NCBI GenBank assembly: GCA_944393045.1
Contig: CALXYT010000002.1
Coordinates: 62,001 to 126,000 of the forward strand
DNA length: 64,000 nucleotides
Direction of reading: 5' to 3'
Source of the DNA: an uncultured Succinivibrionaceae bacterium
Lineage (GTDB): Bacteria; Pseudomonadota; Gammaproteobacteria; Enterobacterales; Succinivibrionaceae
This document shows, piece by piece, positions 38,363 through 47,637 of the stretch. The position numbers and the translations under genes are program-made. The notes below the pieces were generated by a model. The model was not told the origin of the DNA, searched no databases, and was given only the letters and a program-made list of their open reading frames with translations. Position 1 is the stretch's first letter. Every line of letters starts with the position of its first letter.

Positions 38363-39985
38363 TTACCAACGATAATATAAATCATTAAATATTGCTAAAC
38401 CCATTAGCACCAATAAAAACAACAAACCAATATTTATTAAAGCTTTCATTACCTTATATGGTAATGGCTTACCTCTAACCCATTCAAAAATATAAAATAC
38501 TAAATGAGCACCATCTAATACAGGTATTGGTAATAAATTAAATATCCCTAAGTTTACACTAATAAGGGCTAAGAAACTTAAATAAACTACTACATCAATT
38601 CTAGCAGTCATTCCAGCCCCCTTAGCTATACCTATTGGTCCTGAAACATTTTTATAAGAGATATCACCAGTAATAAATTTTCCTATGAACTTAAATGTTA
38701 CTACTGACATATCATAAGTTTTAACTGCGCCTTTAACTATGGCCTCAAAGAATGAACTCTGTTTATTAAACCTAAGTTCTTCATACCCTTCAAAATGTGG
38801 AGCAATACCAGCATAACCTACATCATCACCACGGCTGTCTTTCTTAGCGCCAGGTGTTAATTGTAAAGGTAAAAATCTACCTTCACGTAATACCACCACC
38901 TCAAAGGTCTGATTAACACGGTTTTTTACATAATCAGCAAAATCACGCCAAATAACGCACTGAGTATCATTATAGCTAAGCAAGTACTCATTTTCACCTA
39001 AGTTATAATTTATCACTTCATGTCCGTTATCTTTAGTAATTACTGAAAGAGGTTCTTTAACAGTTTTTAAACCGTTTAAAGTTTGAATTTCCAGTTTTAC
39101 AGGTGTGTTATTATCTTGCTTAACCATTTGCACAAAGTTTGCTTTAGCTAAGCAATCATTATTACCATATTGTAAGATAATATCACCTTTCCTAAAACCT
39201 GCTCTTGAGGCAGCTGATGGAACATCGACATAATCAACTTTAGAGGTAATTAAACCTGACAAAGGGGTAAAGCCAAGCTTATCAAAAACCTTCATATTAT
39301 CAGGTTCAAGTTCCCAGTCCTCAAGCGGTAATACTACATTACGTAATGGCTCTTTACCATAATTACCCTTTACTGCTAAAGTAACCTCTTTATCGCCCAT
39401 ATGGCTTACTAGTTGATAAATACCCTCTTCCCAATCTTCAACATGAATATCACCAACGTTAATAATTACATCACTGGTGCGTAGTCCTGCATGATAGGCT
39501 ACAGATCCAGGTTCTACTGAAACTGCTGGGCGGAGCGTTTGAATGCCAAGCATAAATACTAGGCAATAAAGTAAAAACGCTAATACGATATTACTTAATG
39601 GACCTGCTGCTACGATTAAGAATTTTTGCCAAGCTTTTTTATGGGCAAAAGACTGCTCTTTAGTAAGATTAAGAGGATTAGTAGTTAAACTTGCATCTGT
39701 AGCAGTAGCATTATTTTCTGAAGAGTTATTATCTGACTTTTTATCATCTTCTTCCTTTATATCCTCGCCGTACATTTTTACGTAACCGCCTAAAGGAATT
39801 AAAGAGAAAGAATACTCAGTCCCCTTTTTATCATGAACTGAAAATAATACCTTACCAAAACCAAAGGAGAAACGCTCAACGTATACTCCACATAATCTAG
39901 CAACTAAAAAATGTCCTAGCTCATGAATAACAATTAAAATTACAAGAGCAATAAGAAAATAAAAAATGTCTCCGATAACTTCCAT
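38363..39985 (-). CDS. rseP: Site-2 protease RseP (extended)
   Basis: RseP cleaves anti-sigma-E inside the membrane after DegS and so activates the envelope stress response. The zinc site is VIHELGHFLVARLCG (HExxH, about 20-34), with LLPIPVLDGAHLV near the C-terminus, two PDZ domains and four membrane helices. At 540 residues it is about 90 longer than E. coli RseP (450). One extra segment is an acidic, serine/asparagine-rich cytosolic stretch (about 78-115, EDIKEEDDKKSDNN...). The other is inside or after the second PDZ domain (about 295-370). A regulator gene (rseA) is not in this window. It lies between dxr and bamA. Confidence 0.95.
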   Translation of the reverse strand: MEVIGDIFYFLIALVILIVIHELGHFLVARLCGVYVERFSFGFGKVLFSVHDKKGTEYSFSLIPLGGYVKMYGEDIKEEDDKKSDNNSSENNATATDASLTTNPLNLTKEQSFAHKKAWQKFLIVAAGPLSNIVLAFLLYCLVFMLGIQTLRPAVSVEPGSVAYHAGLRTSDVIINVGDIHVEDWEEGIYQLVSHMGDKEVTLAVKGNYGKEPLRNVVLPLEDWELEPDNMKVFDKLGFTPLSGLITSKVDYVDVPSAASRAGFRKGDIILQYGNNDCLAKANFVQMVKQDNNTPVKLEIQTLNGLKTVKEPLSVITKDNGHEVINYNLGENEYLLSYNDTQCVIWRDFADYVKNRVNQTFEVVVLREGRFLPLQLTPGAKKDSRGDDVGYAGIAPHFEGYEELRFNKQSSFFEAIVKGAVKTYDMSVVTFKFIGKFITGDISYKNVSGPIGIAKGAGMTARIDVVVYLSFLALISVNLGIFNLLPIPVLDGAHLVFYIFEWVRGKPLPYKVMKALINIGLLFLLVLMGLAIFNDLYYRW

Positions 39986-39992
39986 GTTGCAC

Positions 39993-41183
39993 CTATAAAA
40001 CTGCTATTTCACTATAAGCCTGCATTCTAGCTTTTAAATCAACTTCTAAAATAGCATCTAAATCATCATCACTTGCCAATACAAATTTCTCTGCCACACG
40101 AGCACAAACAGTATAAATATCGGTAAATGCAATATCACCTTGTAAAAACGCACCTACGGCAACTTCATTGGCAGCATTTACTGCTGTAGTCATAGCCTGT
40201 GAAACATTTGATGCCTCAATTGCTAATTTTAAGCAGGGGTATCTTGCAAAATCAGGTTTCATAAAAGTTAGGGCTGAAAGCATGGTAAAATCTAGCGGTT
40301 TTACCCCACTAGTTATTCTTTTCGGCCATGCCATAGCACGAGCTATTGGCGTGCGCATATCAGGCTCACCTAACTGTGCTAATACTGAACCATCACAATA
40401 TTGCACCATAGAATGAATTACACTTTGCGGATGAATTATTACTTCTATATCATCAGTCTTAGCATTAAAAAGCCAGCGAGCCTCAATAAACTCAAGCCCT
40501 TTATTCATCATTGTGGCACTATCGACACTTATTTTTTTTCCCATAGCCCAATTTGGATGCGCTACTGCCTGCGAAGGTGTTACATCTTTTAATTTAACAA
40601 TATCAAGCTCTCTAAATGGCCCTCCTGAACCTGTCAAGATAATTTTTGAGATAGATGCCTTAGGTAAATCACAACGGCCAATTAAAGCTTGCTCTTCTTC
40701 TGGTAGACACTGAAAAATTGCATTGTGTTCACTATCAACAGGTAATAACTTTGCCTTATAACGGCGAGCAGAATCCACAAAAATTCTTCCAGTCATTACC
40801 AAAGATTCTTTATTAGCTAAATAGATAGTTTTGCCTTGGCTTATAGCAGCTAATGTAGGTTTTAAACCAGCCGAACCTACAATTGCTGACATCACAGAAT
40901 CAACCTCTTCTGATGTAGCTACTGCACATAGTGCTTCCTGCCCAAATAATACTTGCGTTTTATGACCTTCACTTTTTACTATTGCCCTTAATTCTTCACA
41001 GGCATTTTTTTCAGTCATAACTACAACTACTGGAGCAAACTCTCTAATAATTTGAGCCATTTTAAAATAGTTACTATGAGCAGTTGCCCCATAAAGAGTA
41101 TAGCTATCTTTATGACGAGCAATCACATCCAGTGTACTAGTTCCTATTGAACCAGTTGCCCCTAAAACTACCACGTTATTCAT
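39993..41183 (-). CDS. dxr: 1-deoxy-D-xylulose 5-phosphate reductoisomerase
   Basis: Dxr makes MEP from DXP with NADPH, the first committed step of the MEP isoprenoid pathway. The 396 residues have VVLGATGSIGTSTLDVI (NADPH site), LPVDSEHNAIFQCL, LTGSGGPFRE, and HPNWAMGKKISVDSATMMNKGLE (metal and substrate site). Here dxr lies between cdsA and rseP (Pseudomonas/Vibrio-type order) rather than between frr and uppS as in E. coli. IspH of the same pathway is at 16-17 kb. Confidence 0.98.
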   Translation of the reverse strand: MNNVVVLGATGSIGTSTLDVIARHKDSYTLYGATAHSNYFKMAQIIREFAPVVVVMTEKNACEELRAIVKSEGHKTQVLFGQEALCAVATSEEVDSVMSAIVGSAGLKPTLAAISQGKTIYLANKESLVMTGRIFVDSARRYKAKLLPVDSEHNAIFQCLPEEEQALIGRCDLPKASISKIILTGSGGPFRELDIVKLKDVTPSQAVAHPNWAMGKKISVDSATMMNKGLEFIEARWLFNAKTDDIEVIIHPQSVIHSMVQYCDGSVLAQLGEPDMRTPIARAMAWPKRITSGVKPLDFTMLSALTFMKPDFARYPCLKLAIEASNVSQAMTTAVNAANEVAVGAFLQGDIAFTDIYTVCARVAEKFVLASDDDLDAILEVDLKARMQAYSEIAVL

Positions 41184-41195
41184 TAAAAAACCTTA

Positions 41196-42173
41196 CTAAG
41201 CAAGTAACCCATATACTAGCAAAAAGCATGGTAATGCTGCTGTTAATGAATCAATACGATCAAGCATGCCACCATGCCCTGGGAAAATTATTCCAGAATC
41301 TTTAATATTTGCCTCACGCTTAAACATACTTTCCGCTAAATCACCAACTACGGAAAATATTACGGCAACAATTACTCCAATTACAAGTGCTGATAAATCC
41401 TCAGCAAAACTATCATCTAAAGAGCCGTAACCACTGAGGAAATAAACTAGTACAAATACTACCATAGCTAAAATTAGCCCACCTAAAAGCCCTTCTATTG
41501 TTTTATTAGGACTTACATAAGGACTCATTTTATGTTTACCACAAAGTCTACCAGTAAAATACGCTCCTGAATCAGCAGCCCAAACTAAAGCCATAAGCGA
41601 TAATAAAACTACGGCTCCAAAATTTGAGCTAATATCATAATTCTGTACACGTAAAAAAAGTAAAGCAAAAAAGAATGGTATTAACGTTAAATAACCACAA
41701 GTTGCTTTAACGTACCATAATTTAAAAAAGGCTTTATTTTTTGGGTAAGTAAGCACTAGTACTAAACTAATTACCCACCAAATACCTGCTAACACAAATA
41801 TTACACCTAGTAATGGATGCACCGCAAAAACATTAGTAAAACTTCCCACACTAATGCTTTGCATATCGGTAAAATCCCCCATAGAGATTTTAAAATAGAC
41901 GTAAATTAAGGCAGTAATCACAATAGCCGAAAAGGTATAACCAATTTTAGCTGTTACTAAATTCTTTTTTATACAATTTGGTGGTAAATTAACACTACTT
42001 GATGACGCTTCAGGGGTATTTACAAAATTATTCGCAAAAACTAATTGCGCAAATTCATATGCCCCAACTGTTAGCACTAAAAAACAACCAGCTAAAAATA
42101 ATTCATAAGAGGCAAATAACCATAGTAGAGCAATTACTATTAAAATCAAACCTGTAATAATACGCTGTTTCAT
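41196..42173 (-). CDS. cdsA: Phosphatidate cytidylyltransferase
   Basis: CdsA makes CDP-diacylglycerol, the precursor of all phospholipids. The integral membrane protein has 325 residues (E. coli 285) and about eight helices. The family signature near the C-terminus is KREANIKDSGIIFPGHGGMLDRIDS. The extra length is mainly a soluble, serine-rich loop near residues 55-75 (NTPEASSSSVNLPPNC). It follows uppS by 12 bases. Confidence 0.96.
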   Translation of the reverse strand: MKQRIITGLILIVIALLWLFASYELFLAGCFLVLTVGAYEFAQLVFANNFVNTPEASSSSVNLPPNCIKKNLVTAKIGYTFSAIVITALIYVYFKISMGDFTDMQSISVGSFTNVFAVHPLLGVIFVLAGIWWVISLVLVLTYPKNKAFFKLWYVKATCGYLTLIPFFFALLFLRVQNYDISSNFGAVVLLSLMALVWAADSGAYFTGRLCGKHKMSPYVSPNKTIEGLLGGLILAMVVFVLVYFLSGYGSLDDSFAEDLSALVIGVIVAVIFSVVGDLAESMFKREANIKDSGIIFPGHGGMLDRIDSLTAALPCFLLVYGLLA

Positions 42174-42185
42174 AAATCCTCATTT

Positions 42186-42926
42186 CTAATTATCTGATTT
42201 TCTAATCTGCTCACCAGTTAGCCCAAAACGACGTTCTCGTTTCATAAAGCTATTTATGGCTTTCTCAAAATCAGACTTGGTAAAATCTGGCCATAGCACA
42301 TCAGTAACATAAATTTCACTATAAGCAAGTTGCCAAAGTAAAAAATTACTTATTCGCTCTTCCCCACCAGTTCTTATTAATAAATCGACATCTGCGCATT
42401 CATTAAGATTTTCGGTAATAAGCTCTTCGGTAATATCATCAAGCTCTAAGGAGGTTCCTTTTTGAGCTATTATCTTCTTTACCGCCTGAACAATATCCCA
42501 TCTACCACCATAATTAACAGCAATATTTAAAATTAAACCAGTATTGGCTGCTGTTAATTCATAGGCATCTTTAATTTTATCTTGCAAAGATCTTGATAAT
42601 TTTTCAGTATTGCCAATAACACGTAAGCGTATGTTATTTTTGTGAACAGATTGCACTTCATTAGACAACGCCCAAGTAAAAAGTTCCATTAGCCCTGAAA
42701 CTTCTTCCTTAGGACGTTTCCAATTTTCAGAAGAAAAAGCAAATAGCGTTAAACGCTCTATGCCTTTTTCTGCTGCATATGTAATAGCTTCTTTAACAGC
42801 ATTAACACCTGCTTTATGACCAGAAAGTCTGATCTTACCTCTGCTTTCTGCCCACCTTCCATTACCATCCATAATAATTCCAACATGTTTAGGCAAGGAA
42901 AACAGTAAAGAAGTATTATCTGTCAT
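42186..42926 (-). CDS. uppS: Undecaprenyl diphosphate synthase
   Basis: UppS is a cis-prenyltransferase that builds the C55 carrier lipid for peptidoglycan and O-antigen. The 246 residues contain HVGIIMDGNGRWAESRG (catalytic aspartate), GHKAGVNAV, LFAFSSENWKRP and LLIRTGGEERISNFLLWQ. It lies between frr and cdsA. Confidence 0.98.
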   Translation of the reverse strand: MTDNTSLLFSLPKHVGIIMDGNGRWAESRGKIRLSGHKAGVNAVKEAITYAAEKGIERLTLFAFSSENWKRPKEEVSGLMELFTWALSNEVQSVHKNNIRLRVIGNTEKLSRSLQDKIKDAYELTAANTGLILNIAVNYGGRWDIVQAVKKIIAQKGTSLELDDITEELITENLNECADVDLLIRTGGEERISNFLLWQLAYSEIYVTDVLWPDFTKSDFEKAINSFMKRERRFGLTGEQIRKSDN

Positions 42927-42943
42927 TGTGCAATTCTCTTAGG

Positions 42944-43510
42944 TTAGATTTCCATTAATTCTTTTTCTTTTGCACTTAAAAGTTCATCGGTAGACTTAAT
43001 GTAAGTATCAGTAAGTTTTTGGATTTCATCCTGAGCCTTACGATCTTCATCTTCAGAAATAGTCTTATCCTTTAATAATGCCTTAATTTCATTATTTGCA
43101 TCACGACGAATATTTCTAATCTGCACTTTACCTTGTTCTACTTCTGCACGAACAATCTTAATTAATTCCTTACGACGTTCTTCTGTAAGTGGAGGTAATG
43201 GTACACGAATAGTAGTACCAGCAGAAACCGGATTTAAACCTAAGCCACTATTGATAATAGCCTTTTCTACTGCTTGAGCGCTATTACGATCAAACACAGT
43301 AACAACTAAAGTACGTGCATCTTCAACGTTTACCTGAGCAACTTGACGAAGTGGAGTTGAAGAACCGTAATAATCAACCATTACCCCGTCAAGGATAGCA
43401 GGTTGAGCACGACCAGTACGAATCTTTGACAGCTGAGACTTTAAAGCTTCTACTGCCTTATCCATTTTTGCCTTAGTTGCAGATTTAATATCATTAATCA
43501 CTTTAATCAC
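42944..43510 (-). CDS. frr: Ribosome recycling factor
   Basis: RRF splits post-termination ribosomes with EF-G. The 188 residues form the usual two-domain protein, with [24 protein letters not shown] and a C-terminal helical bundle rich in lysine and glutamate ([22 protein letters not shown]). It lies 40 bases after pyrH. Confidence 0.98.
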   Translation of the reverse strand: MIKVINDIKSATKAKMDKAVEALKSQLSKIRTGRAQPAILDGVMVDYYGSSTPLRQVAQVNVEDARTLVVTVFDRNSAQAVEKAIINSGLGLNPVSAGTTIRVPLPPLTEERRKELIKIVRAEVEQGKVQIRNIRRDANNEIKALLKDKTISEDEDRKAQDEIQKLTDTYIKSTDELLSAKEKELMEI

Positions 43511-43550
43511 CCTTGCTCAATGCTAAATTTATTACCAAAAACCTTAATTA

Positions 43551-44261
43551 TTACTTAATTAAAGTTCCTTCTTCTTGCCCCTTAATCACACGCACTAGCG
43601 CATTAGATTTATTCATATTAAATACCTTAATTGGTAAGTTATGATCACGCGCTAAAACAAATGCAGGCAAATCCATTACCTTAAGTTCTTTTTCAATAAC
43701 TTCTTGATAGGTAAGAGTTCTATATAAAGTTGCAGATGGATCTTTTACAGGATCTGCACTATATACACCATCTACTTTGGTGCCTTTAATTACAATATCA
43801 GCACCAATTTCAATACCACGTAAACAAGCTGCGCTATCAGTAGTAAAGAAAGGATTACCTGTACCAGCTGAAAGAATTACTACTCGGCCAGACTTTAATT
43901 CATGTATAGCATCACTCCAAGAATATGGAGTACAAACACCCTGCATTGGAATAGCACTCATTAATGTGGTAGGTACACCAATACGATATAATGCATCACG
44001 CATTGCTAAACCATTCATTACAGTAGCAAGCATTCCCATATGATCGCCTACTACACGATTTAATCCTGCTTGAGCTAATTTAGCTCCTCTAAAAATATTG
44101 CCTCCACCAATTACTAAGGCAACTTCAACACCCAGTTCAGCAATTTCTTTAATTTCTGAGGCCATGCGATGTAAAACTTCAGGATCAATACCAAAATCTT
44201 CCTTACCTTCTAAGGCCTCACCACTTAATTTTAGTAAAACTCGTTTAAATGCTGTTTCCAT
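43551..44261 (-). CDS. pyrH: UMP kinase
   Basis: PyrH phosphorylates UMP to UDP and is a hexameric amino-acid-kinase-fold enzyme unlike eukaryotic UMP kinases. The 236 residues have [49 protein letters not shown] and [10 protein letters not shown] terminator after tsf and a good promoter (44342-44369) show that pyrH-frr and following genes can be transcribed separately. Confidence 0.98.
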   Translation of the reverse strand: METAFKRVLLKLSGEALEGKEDFGIDPEVLHRMASEIKEIAELGVEVALVIGGGNIFRGAKLAQAGLNRVVGDHMGMLATVMNGLAMRDALYRIGVPTTLMSAIPMQGVCTPYSWSDAIHELKSGRVVILSAGTGNPFFTTDSAACLRGIEIGADIVIKGTKVDGVYSADPVKDPSATLYRTLTYQEVIEKELKVMDLPAFVLARDHNLPIKVFNMNKSNALVRVIKGQEEGTLIK

Positions 44262-44341
44262 ATTAATGTCTATCCATTCTTTTCTTAAAGTTTGCTAATT
44301 ACTTTTTATAGTAATTATACAAGAATCTGATATGCCACATC

Positions 44342-44369
44342 ATTATACTTACCTTTAACTAAATTGCAA
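44342..44369 (-). promoter_or_regulatory. Sigma-70 promoter of pyrH
   Basis: On the minus strand TTGCAA (44364-44369), a 16-base spacer and a perfect TATAAT (44342-44347). The predicted start lies about 70 bases before the pyrH ATG. Confidence 0.65.
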
Positions 44370-44472
44370 AAAAAAACTCATTTACACATACCTAAAACAT
44401 ATATGACTCGACTATTTAGTCTAAAAAAGCTTAACTAATGGTCAATATTCCCACTTCTAAAATTAGCTAGAC

Positions 44473-44511
44473 AAAAATAAAGGACAGGAGAAGAAACCTC
44501 ATCCTGTCCTT
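44473..44511 (-). terminator. Intrinsic terminator of rpsB-tsf
   Basis: A 10-bp stem, AAGGACAGGA / TCCTGTCCTT, with a 12-base loop is followed by TATTTTTG on the minus strand, 20 bases after the tsf stop. Confidence 0.88.
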
Positions 44512-44530
44512 AGCTTTTTATGCTTAAAGC

Positions 44531-45433
44531 TTACTTCTGAGCAGCAGCTACTTGAGCAGCAACTTCTGATGCAAAGTCTACAACCTGCTTTTCAATACCT
44601 TCACCAACAACTAAACGGATGAAAGACTTAGCAGTTGCATTCTGAGCCTTTAATAAATCACCAACTTTGATCTTATCGTTCTTAACGAAAGGTTGTGATA
44701 CTAAAGAAATTTCACCAGTGTACTTAGCCATACGACCATTAATCATCTTTTCAACGATTTCCTTTGGCTTTGGCTTATCTGATTCTTCATTTTCTTTTAA
44801 CGCAATTTCGATCTGAACTTTGCGTTCATGTTCAACCTGTTCAGCAGGAACATCTTCAGGATTTACATATAAAGGTGAACAACCACAGATGTGCATTGCT
44901 ACATCCTTAGCAAGCTGAGCATCACCACCATCGATGTCTACTAAAACACCAATACGCTTGTTACCATGAATGTAAAGACCTAAATTATTGCTAGTCATAG
45001 CAGCAATTCTACGAATTGACATATTTTCGCCAATCTTAGCAATAAGGTTATTTAAAGTTACTTCAACAGTGTCAGCACTGTCTGGGTAAGTTAAAGCCTT
45101 AAGAGCTTCAACATCAGTAACGTTGTTAGCTAAAGCGAGCTTTGCAACTGTTTCACAGAAAGCATTGAAGCTTGCATCTTTAGCAACGAAGTCAGTTTCG
45201 CAGTTAACTTCTACAAGTAAAGCCTTATTGCCATCAACAGCAGAAACAATAACGCCTTCTGCAGTTACACGACCAGCCTTCTTAGCAGCCTTAGCCTGAC
45301 CATTCTTACGCATGTTATCGATTGCAAGTTCGATGTTACCATCAGCTTCAACTAAAGCCTTCTTACAATCCATCATACCAGCACCGGTACGTTCACGTAA
45401 TTCTTTAACAAGGGCAGCAGTAATATTTGCCAT
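44531..45433 (-). CDS. tsf: Elongation factor Ts
   Basis: EF-Ts is the nucleotide exchange factor of EF-Tu. The 300 residues (E. coli 283) begin with the UBA-like domain [23 protein letters not shown], then [11 protein letters not shown] and two core domains with [19 protein letters not shown]. It is co-transcribed with rpsB; an intercistronic hairpin lies between them. Confidence 0.98.
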   Translation of the reverse strand: MANITAALVKELRERTGAGMMDCKKALVEADGNIELAIDNMRKNGQAKAAKKAGRVTAEGVIVSAVDGNKALLVEVNCETDFVAKDASFNAFCETVAKLALANNVTDVEALKALTYPDSADTVEVTLNNLIAKIGENMSIRRIAAMTSNNLGLYIHGNKRIGVLVDIDGGDAQLAKDVAMHICGCSPLYVNPEDVPAEQVEHERKVQIEIALKENEESDKPKPKEIVEKMINGRMAKYTGEISLVSQPFVKNDKIKVGDLLKAQNATAKSFIRLVVGEGIEKQVVDFASEVAAQVAAAQK

Positions 45434-45463
45434 TTAAAAAATCCTTTAATCAGATGAGGTTAA

Positions 45464-45482
45464 TCGGGAGAGTATCTCCCGA
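45464..45482 (-). other. Stem-loop between rpsB and tsf
   Basis: A perfect 8-bp stem, TCGGGAGA / TCTCCCGA, with loop TAC sits in the 70-base spacer. No T run follows, so it is more likely an attenuating or mRNA-stabilising hairpin that sets the S2 to EF-Ts ratio than a full terminator. Confidence 0.7.
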
Positions 45483-45503
45483 CTAATGTTGCTTAATGGT
45501 TTA

Positions 45504-46235
45504 TTATTCAGCTACTGGTTCTGCAGGAGCTTCTTTAGCCTGAGCAGTAGTAATTGATTCACGAGCTTCGTTAATCACACCAGCAACCTTATCAAGGTAA
45601 AGGCTGATTGCACGTACAGCATCATCATTGCCAGGAATTACGTAATCTACGTTATCTGGACTTGAGTTAGTATCAACAACTGCAACTACTGGAATACCAA
45701 GGTTATTAGCTTCCTGAATAGCAATATGTTCAATTTCTGCATCAATTACAAAAATTACATCAGGTAAAGAACCCATGTTCTTGATACCACCACGGCTTCT
45801 TTCAAGCTTAGCCATATCACGCATACGGCCTAAAGATTCTTTCTTAGTAAGCTTGTCAAAAGTACCATCAGTAGACTGAGTTTCAAGCTCCTTTAAACGC
45901 TTGATAGACTGCTTAACAGTGCTCCAGTTAGTAAGCATACCACCTAACCAACGGTGATTTACATAATACTGACCACAGCTTAATGCAGCTTCTTTAACCT
46001 TTTCACTTGCAGTACGCTTAGTACCAACAAAAAGCACCTTACCCTTATTAGCAACTTTGCTGCTGATAAAGTTTAAAGCACTTTCAAAACAATCTTTAGT
46101 CTTGTCAAGGTTAATGATATGAACACCATTGCGTGAGCCGTAGATATACTGCTTCATCTTTGGGTTCCAATAACGAGTCTGGTGACCGAAATGTACACCA
46201 GCATCAAGCATTTCAGTAATAGAAACATGTGCCAT
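45504..46235 (-). CDS. rpsB: 30S ribosomal protein S2
   Basis: S2 joins the 30S subunit late and is needed for initiation. The ATG at 46235 gives 243 residues starting [19 protein letters not shown], matching the E. coli start (241 residues). The open frame extends 50 codons further upstream, but that part is the regulatory leader, not protein. AAGGA lies 10 bases before the [39 protein letters not shown] and [20 protein letters not shown] are family motifs. Expression probably depends on the promoter at 46402-46430 and S2 feedback on the leader. Confidence 0.98.
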   Translation of the reverse strand: MAHVSITEMLDAGVHFGHQTRYWNPKMKQYIYGSRNGVHIINLDKTKDCFESALNFISSKVANKGKVLFVGTKRTASEKVKEAALSCGQYYVNHRWLGGMLTNWSTVKQSIKRLKELETQSTDGTFDKLTKKESLGRMRDMAKLERSRGGIKNMGSLPDVIFVIDAEIEHIAIQEANNLGIPVVAVVDTNSSPDNVDYVIPGNDDAVRAISLYLDKVAGVINEARESITTAQAKEAPAEPVAE

Positions 46236-46257
46236 AATATAAAAATCCTTAATGTTT

Positions 46258-46303
46258 GGGGTTAAGCCTCCACTGAACAGAATTACCAACCATAAGGCAC
46301 CCC
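46258..46303 (-). promoter_or_regulatory. Candidate S2-binding leader structure of rpsB
   Basis: On the minus strand GGGGT-GCCT (46295-46303) pairs with AGGC-TTA-ACCCC (46258-46269), giving a 9-bp stem with a 3-base bulge around a roughly 25-base apical region. It ends about 23 bases before the rpsB ATG. S2 represses rpsB-tsf through a leader conserved in gammaproteobacteria; this element is in the right place and has a structured form. Match to that known motif is inferred from position and pairing only. Confidence 0.55.
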
Positions 46304-46401
46304 GGCAATTCCTAAAATTCAGTGTGTGATTTAGAAATAAAAAATTATGAGTTTCCTCATGCCTAATACTTTTTAGTATTTTCACCTAAAAAAGTGGGCA
46401 A

Positions 46402-46430
46402 ATTATACACAGTTTCAAACTTTATTTCAA
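46402..46430 (-). promoter_or_regulatory. Sigma-70 promoter of rpsB-tsf
   Basis: On the minus strand TTGAAA (46425-46430), a 17-base spacer and TATAAT (46402-46407). The predicted start is near 46395, giving a leader of about 160 bases. Confidence 0.85.
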
Positions 46431-46799
46431 TAACAATAACTTAATTAACTACGAAAAAATAAATTTTATCTTTAGCCAGTACTTAGGCAATACCAAGTTA
46501 TTTAAAAGCTTAGCAATCCTGTTTTTTAACAAAACATATTGTTTTAACTTAGAACTAGGCATTTTACTAAATTATTTTTTTGCTAAAAATGCAAAATAAT
46601 GTCAAACTAGCCCACTTTTTGCATCGGTAAACAATAGCTAACATAACTTATTAATTTTTGCCTCAAAATAAAGCATTAAAATATTGCCTTGCACCTTAAT
46701 AATGCAAACATGCCTTATAAAGGCAAGTTTTATGTTCAACTTTGAGCAAGTATATTCAGTTACCCTTTGGCAGTTCTTTATACATGCACCTTAGATAAG
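46431..46799. other. Divergent spacer between rpsB and map
   Basis: About 370 AT-rich bases with no credible protein frame. A small perfect hairpin, TGCCTT-ATA-AAGGCA (46711-46725), is present without a strong T run. Apart from the two promoters at its ends I see nothing assignable. Confidence 0.4.
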
Positions 46800-46808
46800 T
46801 GATATAAT
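46800..46808 (+). promoter_or_regulatory. Extended -10 promoter of map
   Basis: TGATATAAT combines an extended TG motif with a perfect TATAAT (46803-46808). No -35 hexamer stands out. The leader to the map ATG would be about 25 bases. Confidence 0.6.
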
Positions 46809-46839
46809 GAGTTGTTATTTTTTATTTAGGGAAAATGCG

Positions 46840-47634
46840 ATGGAAGTTACAATAAAAACTCAAGAAGAAATCGAAAAAATGCGTGTAGCAGGCAAACTTG
46901 CTGCTGATGTACTTGAAATGATTACCCCTTATGTTAAAGCAGGAGTAACTACTTTAGAGCTTGATAATATCATGCTTGACTATATTGAAAATACTCAGCA
47001 TGCTATTAGCGCTTGCCTTAACTATCATGGCTACCCAAAAGCTACTTGCATTTCAGTTAATGAAGTGGTTTGTCATGGTATACCTTCTGTTAAACACCTT
47101 CATAATGGCGATATCGTAAACATAGATGTAACTGTTATTAAAGATGGTTATCATGGCGATACTAATATGATGTATGTAGTTGGTGATACCTCACCGCGCA
47201 ATAAATCATTAATTAATTGCGCCAGAAATTCGCTTTATGAAGCCATAAGAGCTATGGGACCTGGCAGAAACCTTACTTTAGTTGGTGAAACTATTGAAAA
47301 AGTAGTGGCTAATACAGGTTTTTCTATTGTAAGAGACTATTGTGGTCACGGTATTGGTAAGGAATTTCATGAAGATCCTATGGTTCTTCATTATAAAAAC
47401 TCACTAAACCTTATCTTAAAACCTGGCATGACTTTTACAATTGAACCTATGATTAATGCTGGAACCTATAAGTGCAAAGTAAACCATAAGGATGGATGGA
47501 CTGTAACTACTGCTGATAAACAACCATCTGCACAATTTGAACATACTATCCTTATTACTGAAACAGGCTGTGAAGTATTAACTTTACGTTCAGATGAAAA
47601 CTTTGACCGTATTATTTATAACCCACAGGCTTAA
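46840..47634 (+). CDS. map: Methionine aminopeptidase, type I
   Basis: Map removes the initiator methionine from nascent proteins using a dinuclear metal centre. The ATG at 46840 gives 264 residues (E. coli 264). An upstream ATG at 46807 overlaps the promoter -10, and AGGG lies 8 bases before 46840. Metal and catalytic residues are in CHGIPS, NIDVTVIKDGYHGDTNMMY, GHGIGKEFHEDPMV, TIEPMI and QFEHTILIT. It is the first gene of map-glnD-dapD and divergent from rpsB, as in E. coli. Confidence 0.98.
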   Translation: MEVTIKTQEEIEKMRVAGKLAADVLEMITPYVKAGVTTLELDNIMLDYIENTQHAISACLNYHGYPKATCISVNEVVCHGIPSVKHLHNGDIVNIDVTVIKDGYHGDTNMMYVVGDTSPRNKSLINCARNSLYEAIRAMGPGRNLTLVGETIEKVVANTGFSIVRDYCGHGIGKEFHEDPMVLHYKNSLNLILKPGMTFTIEPMINAGTYKCKVNHKDGWTVTTADKQPSAQFEHTILITETGCEVLTLRSDENFDRIIYNPQA

Positions 47635-47637
47635 ATT

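Noticed and set aside
46236..46385. 50-residue N-terminal extension of S2
   Set aside because: The frame runs through the structured leader; the conserved S2 start is at 46235.
46711..46725. Terminator in the rpsB-map spacer
   Set aside because: The 6-bp stem TGCCTT/AAGGCA is followed by AGTTTTATG, too weak a T run, and no transcript unit is evident upstream.
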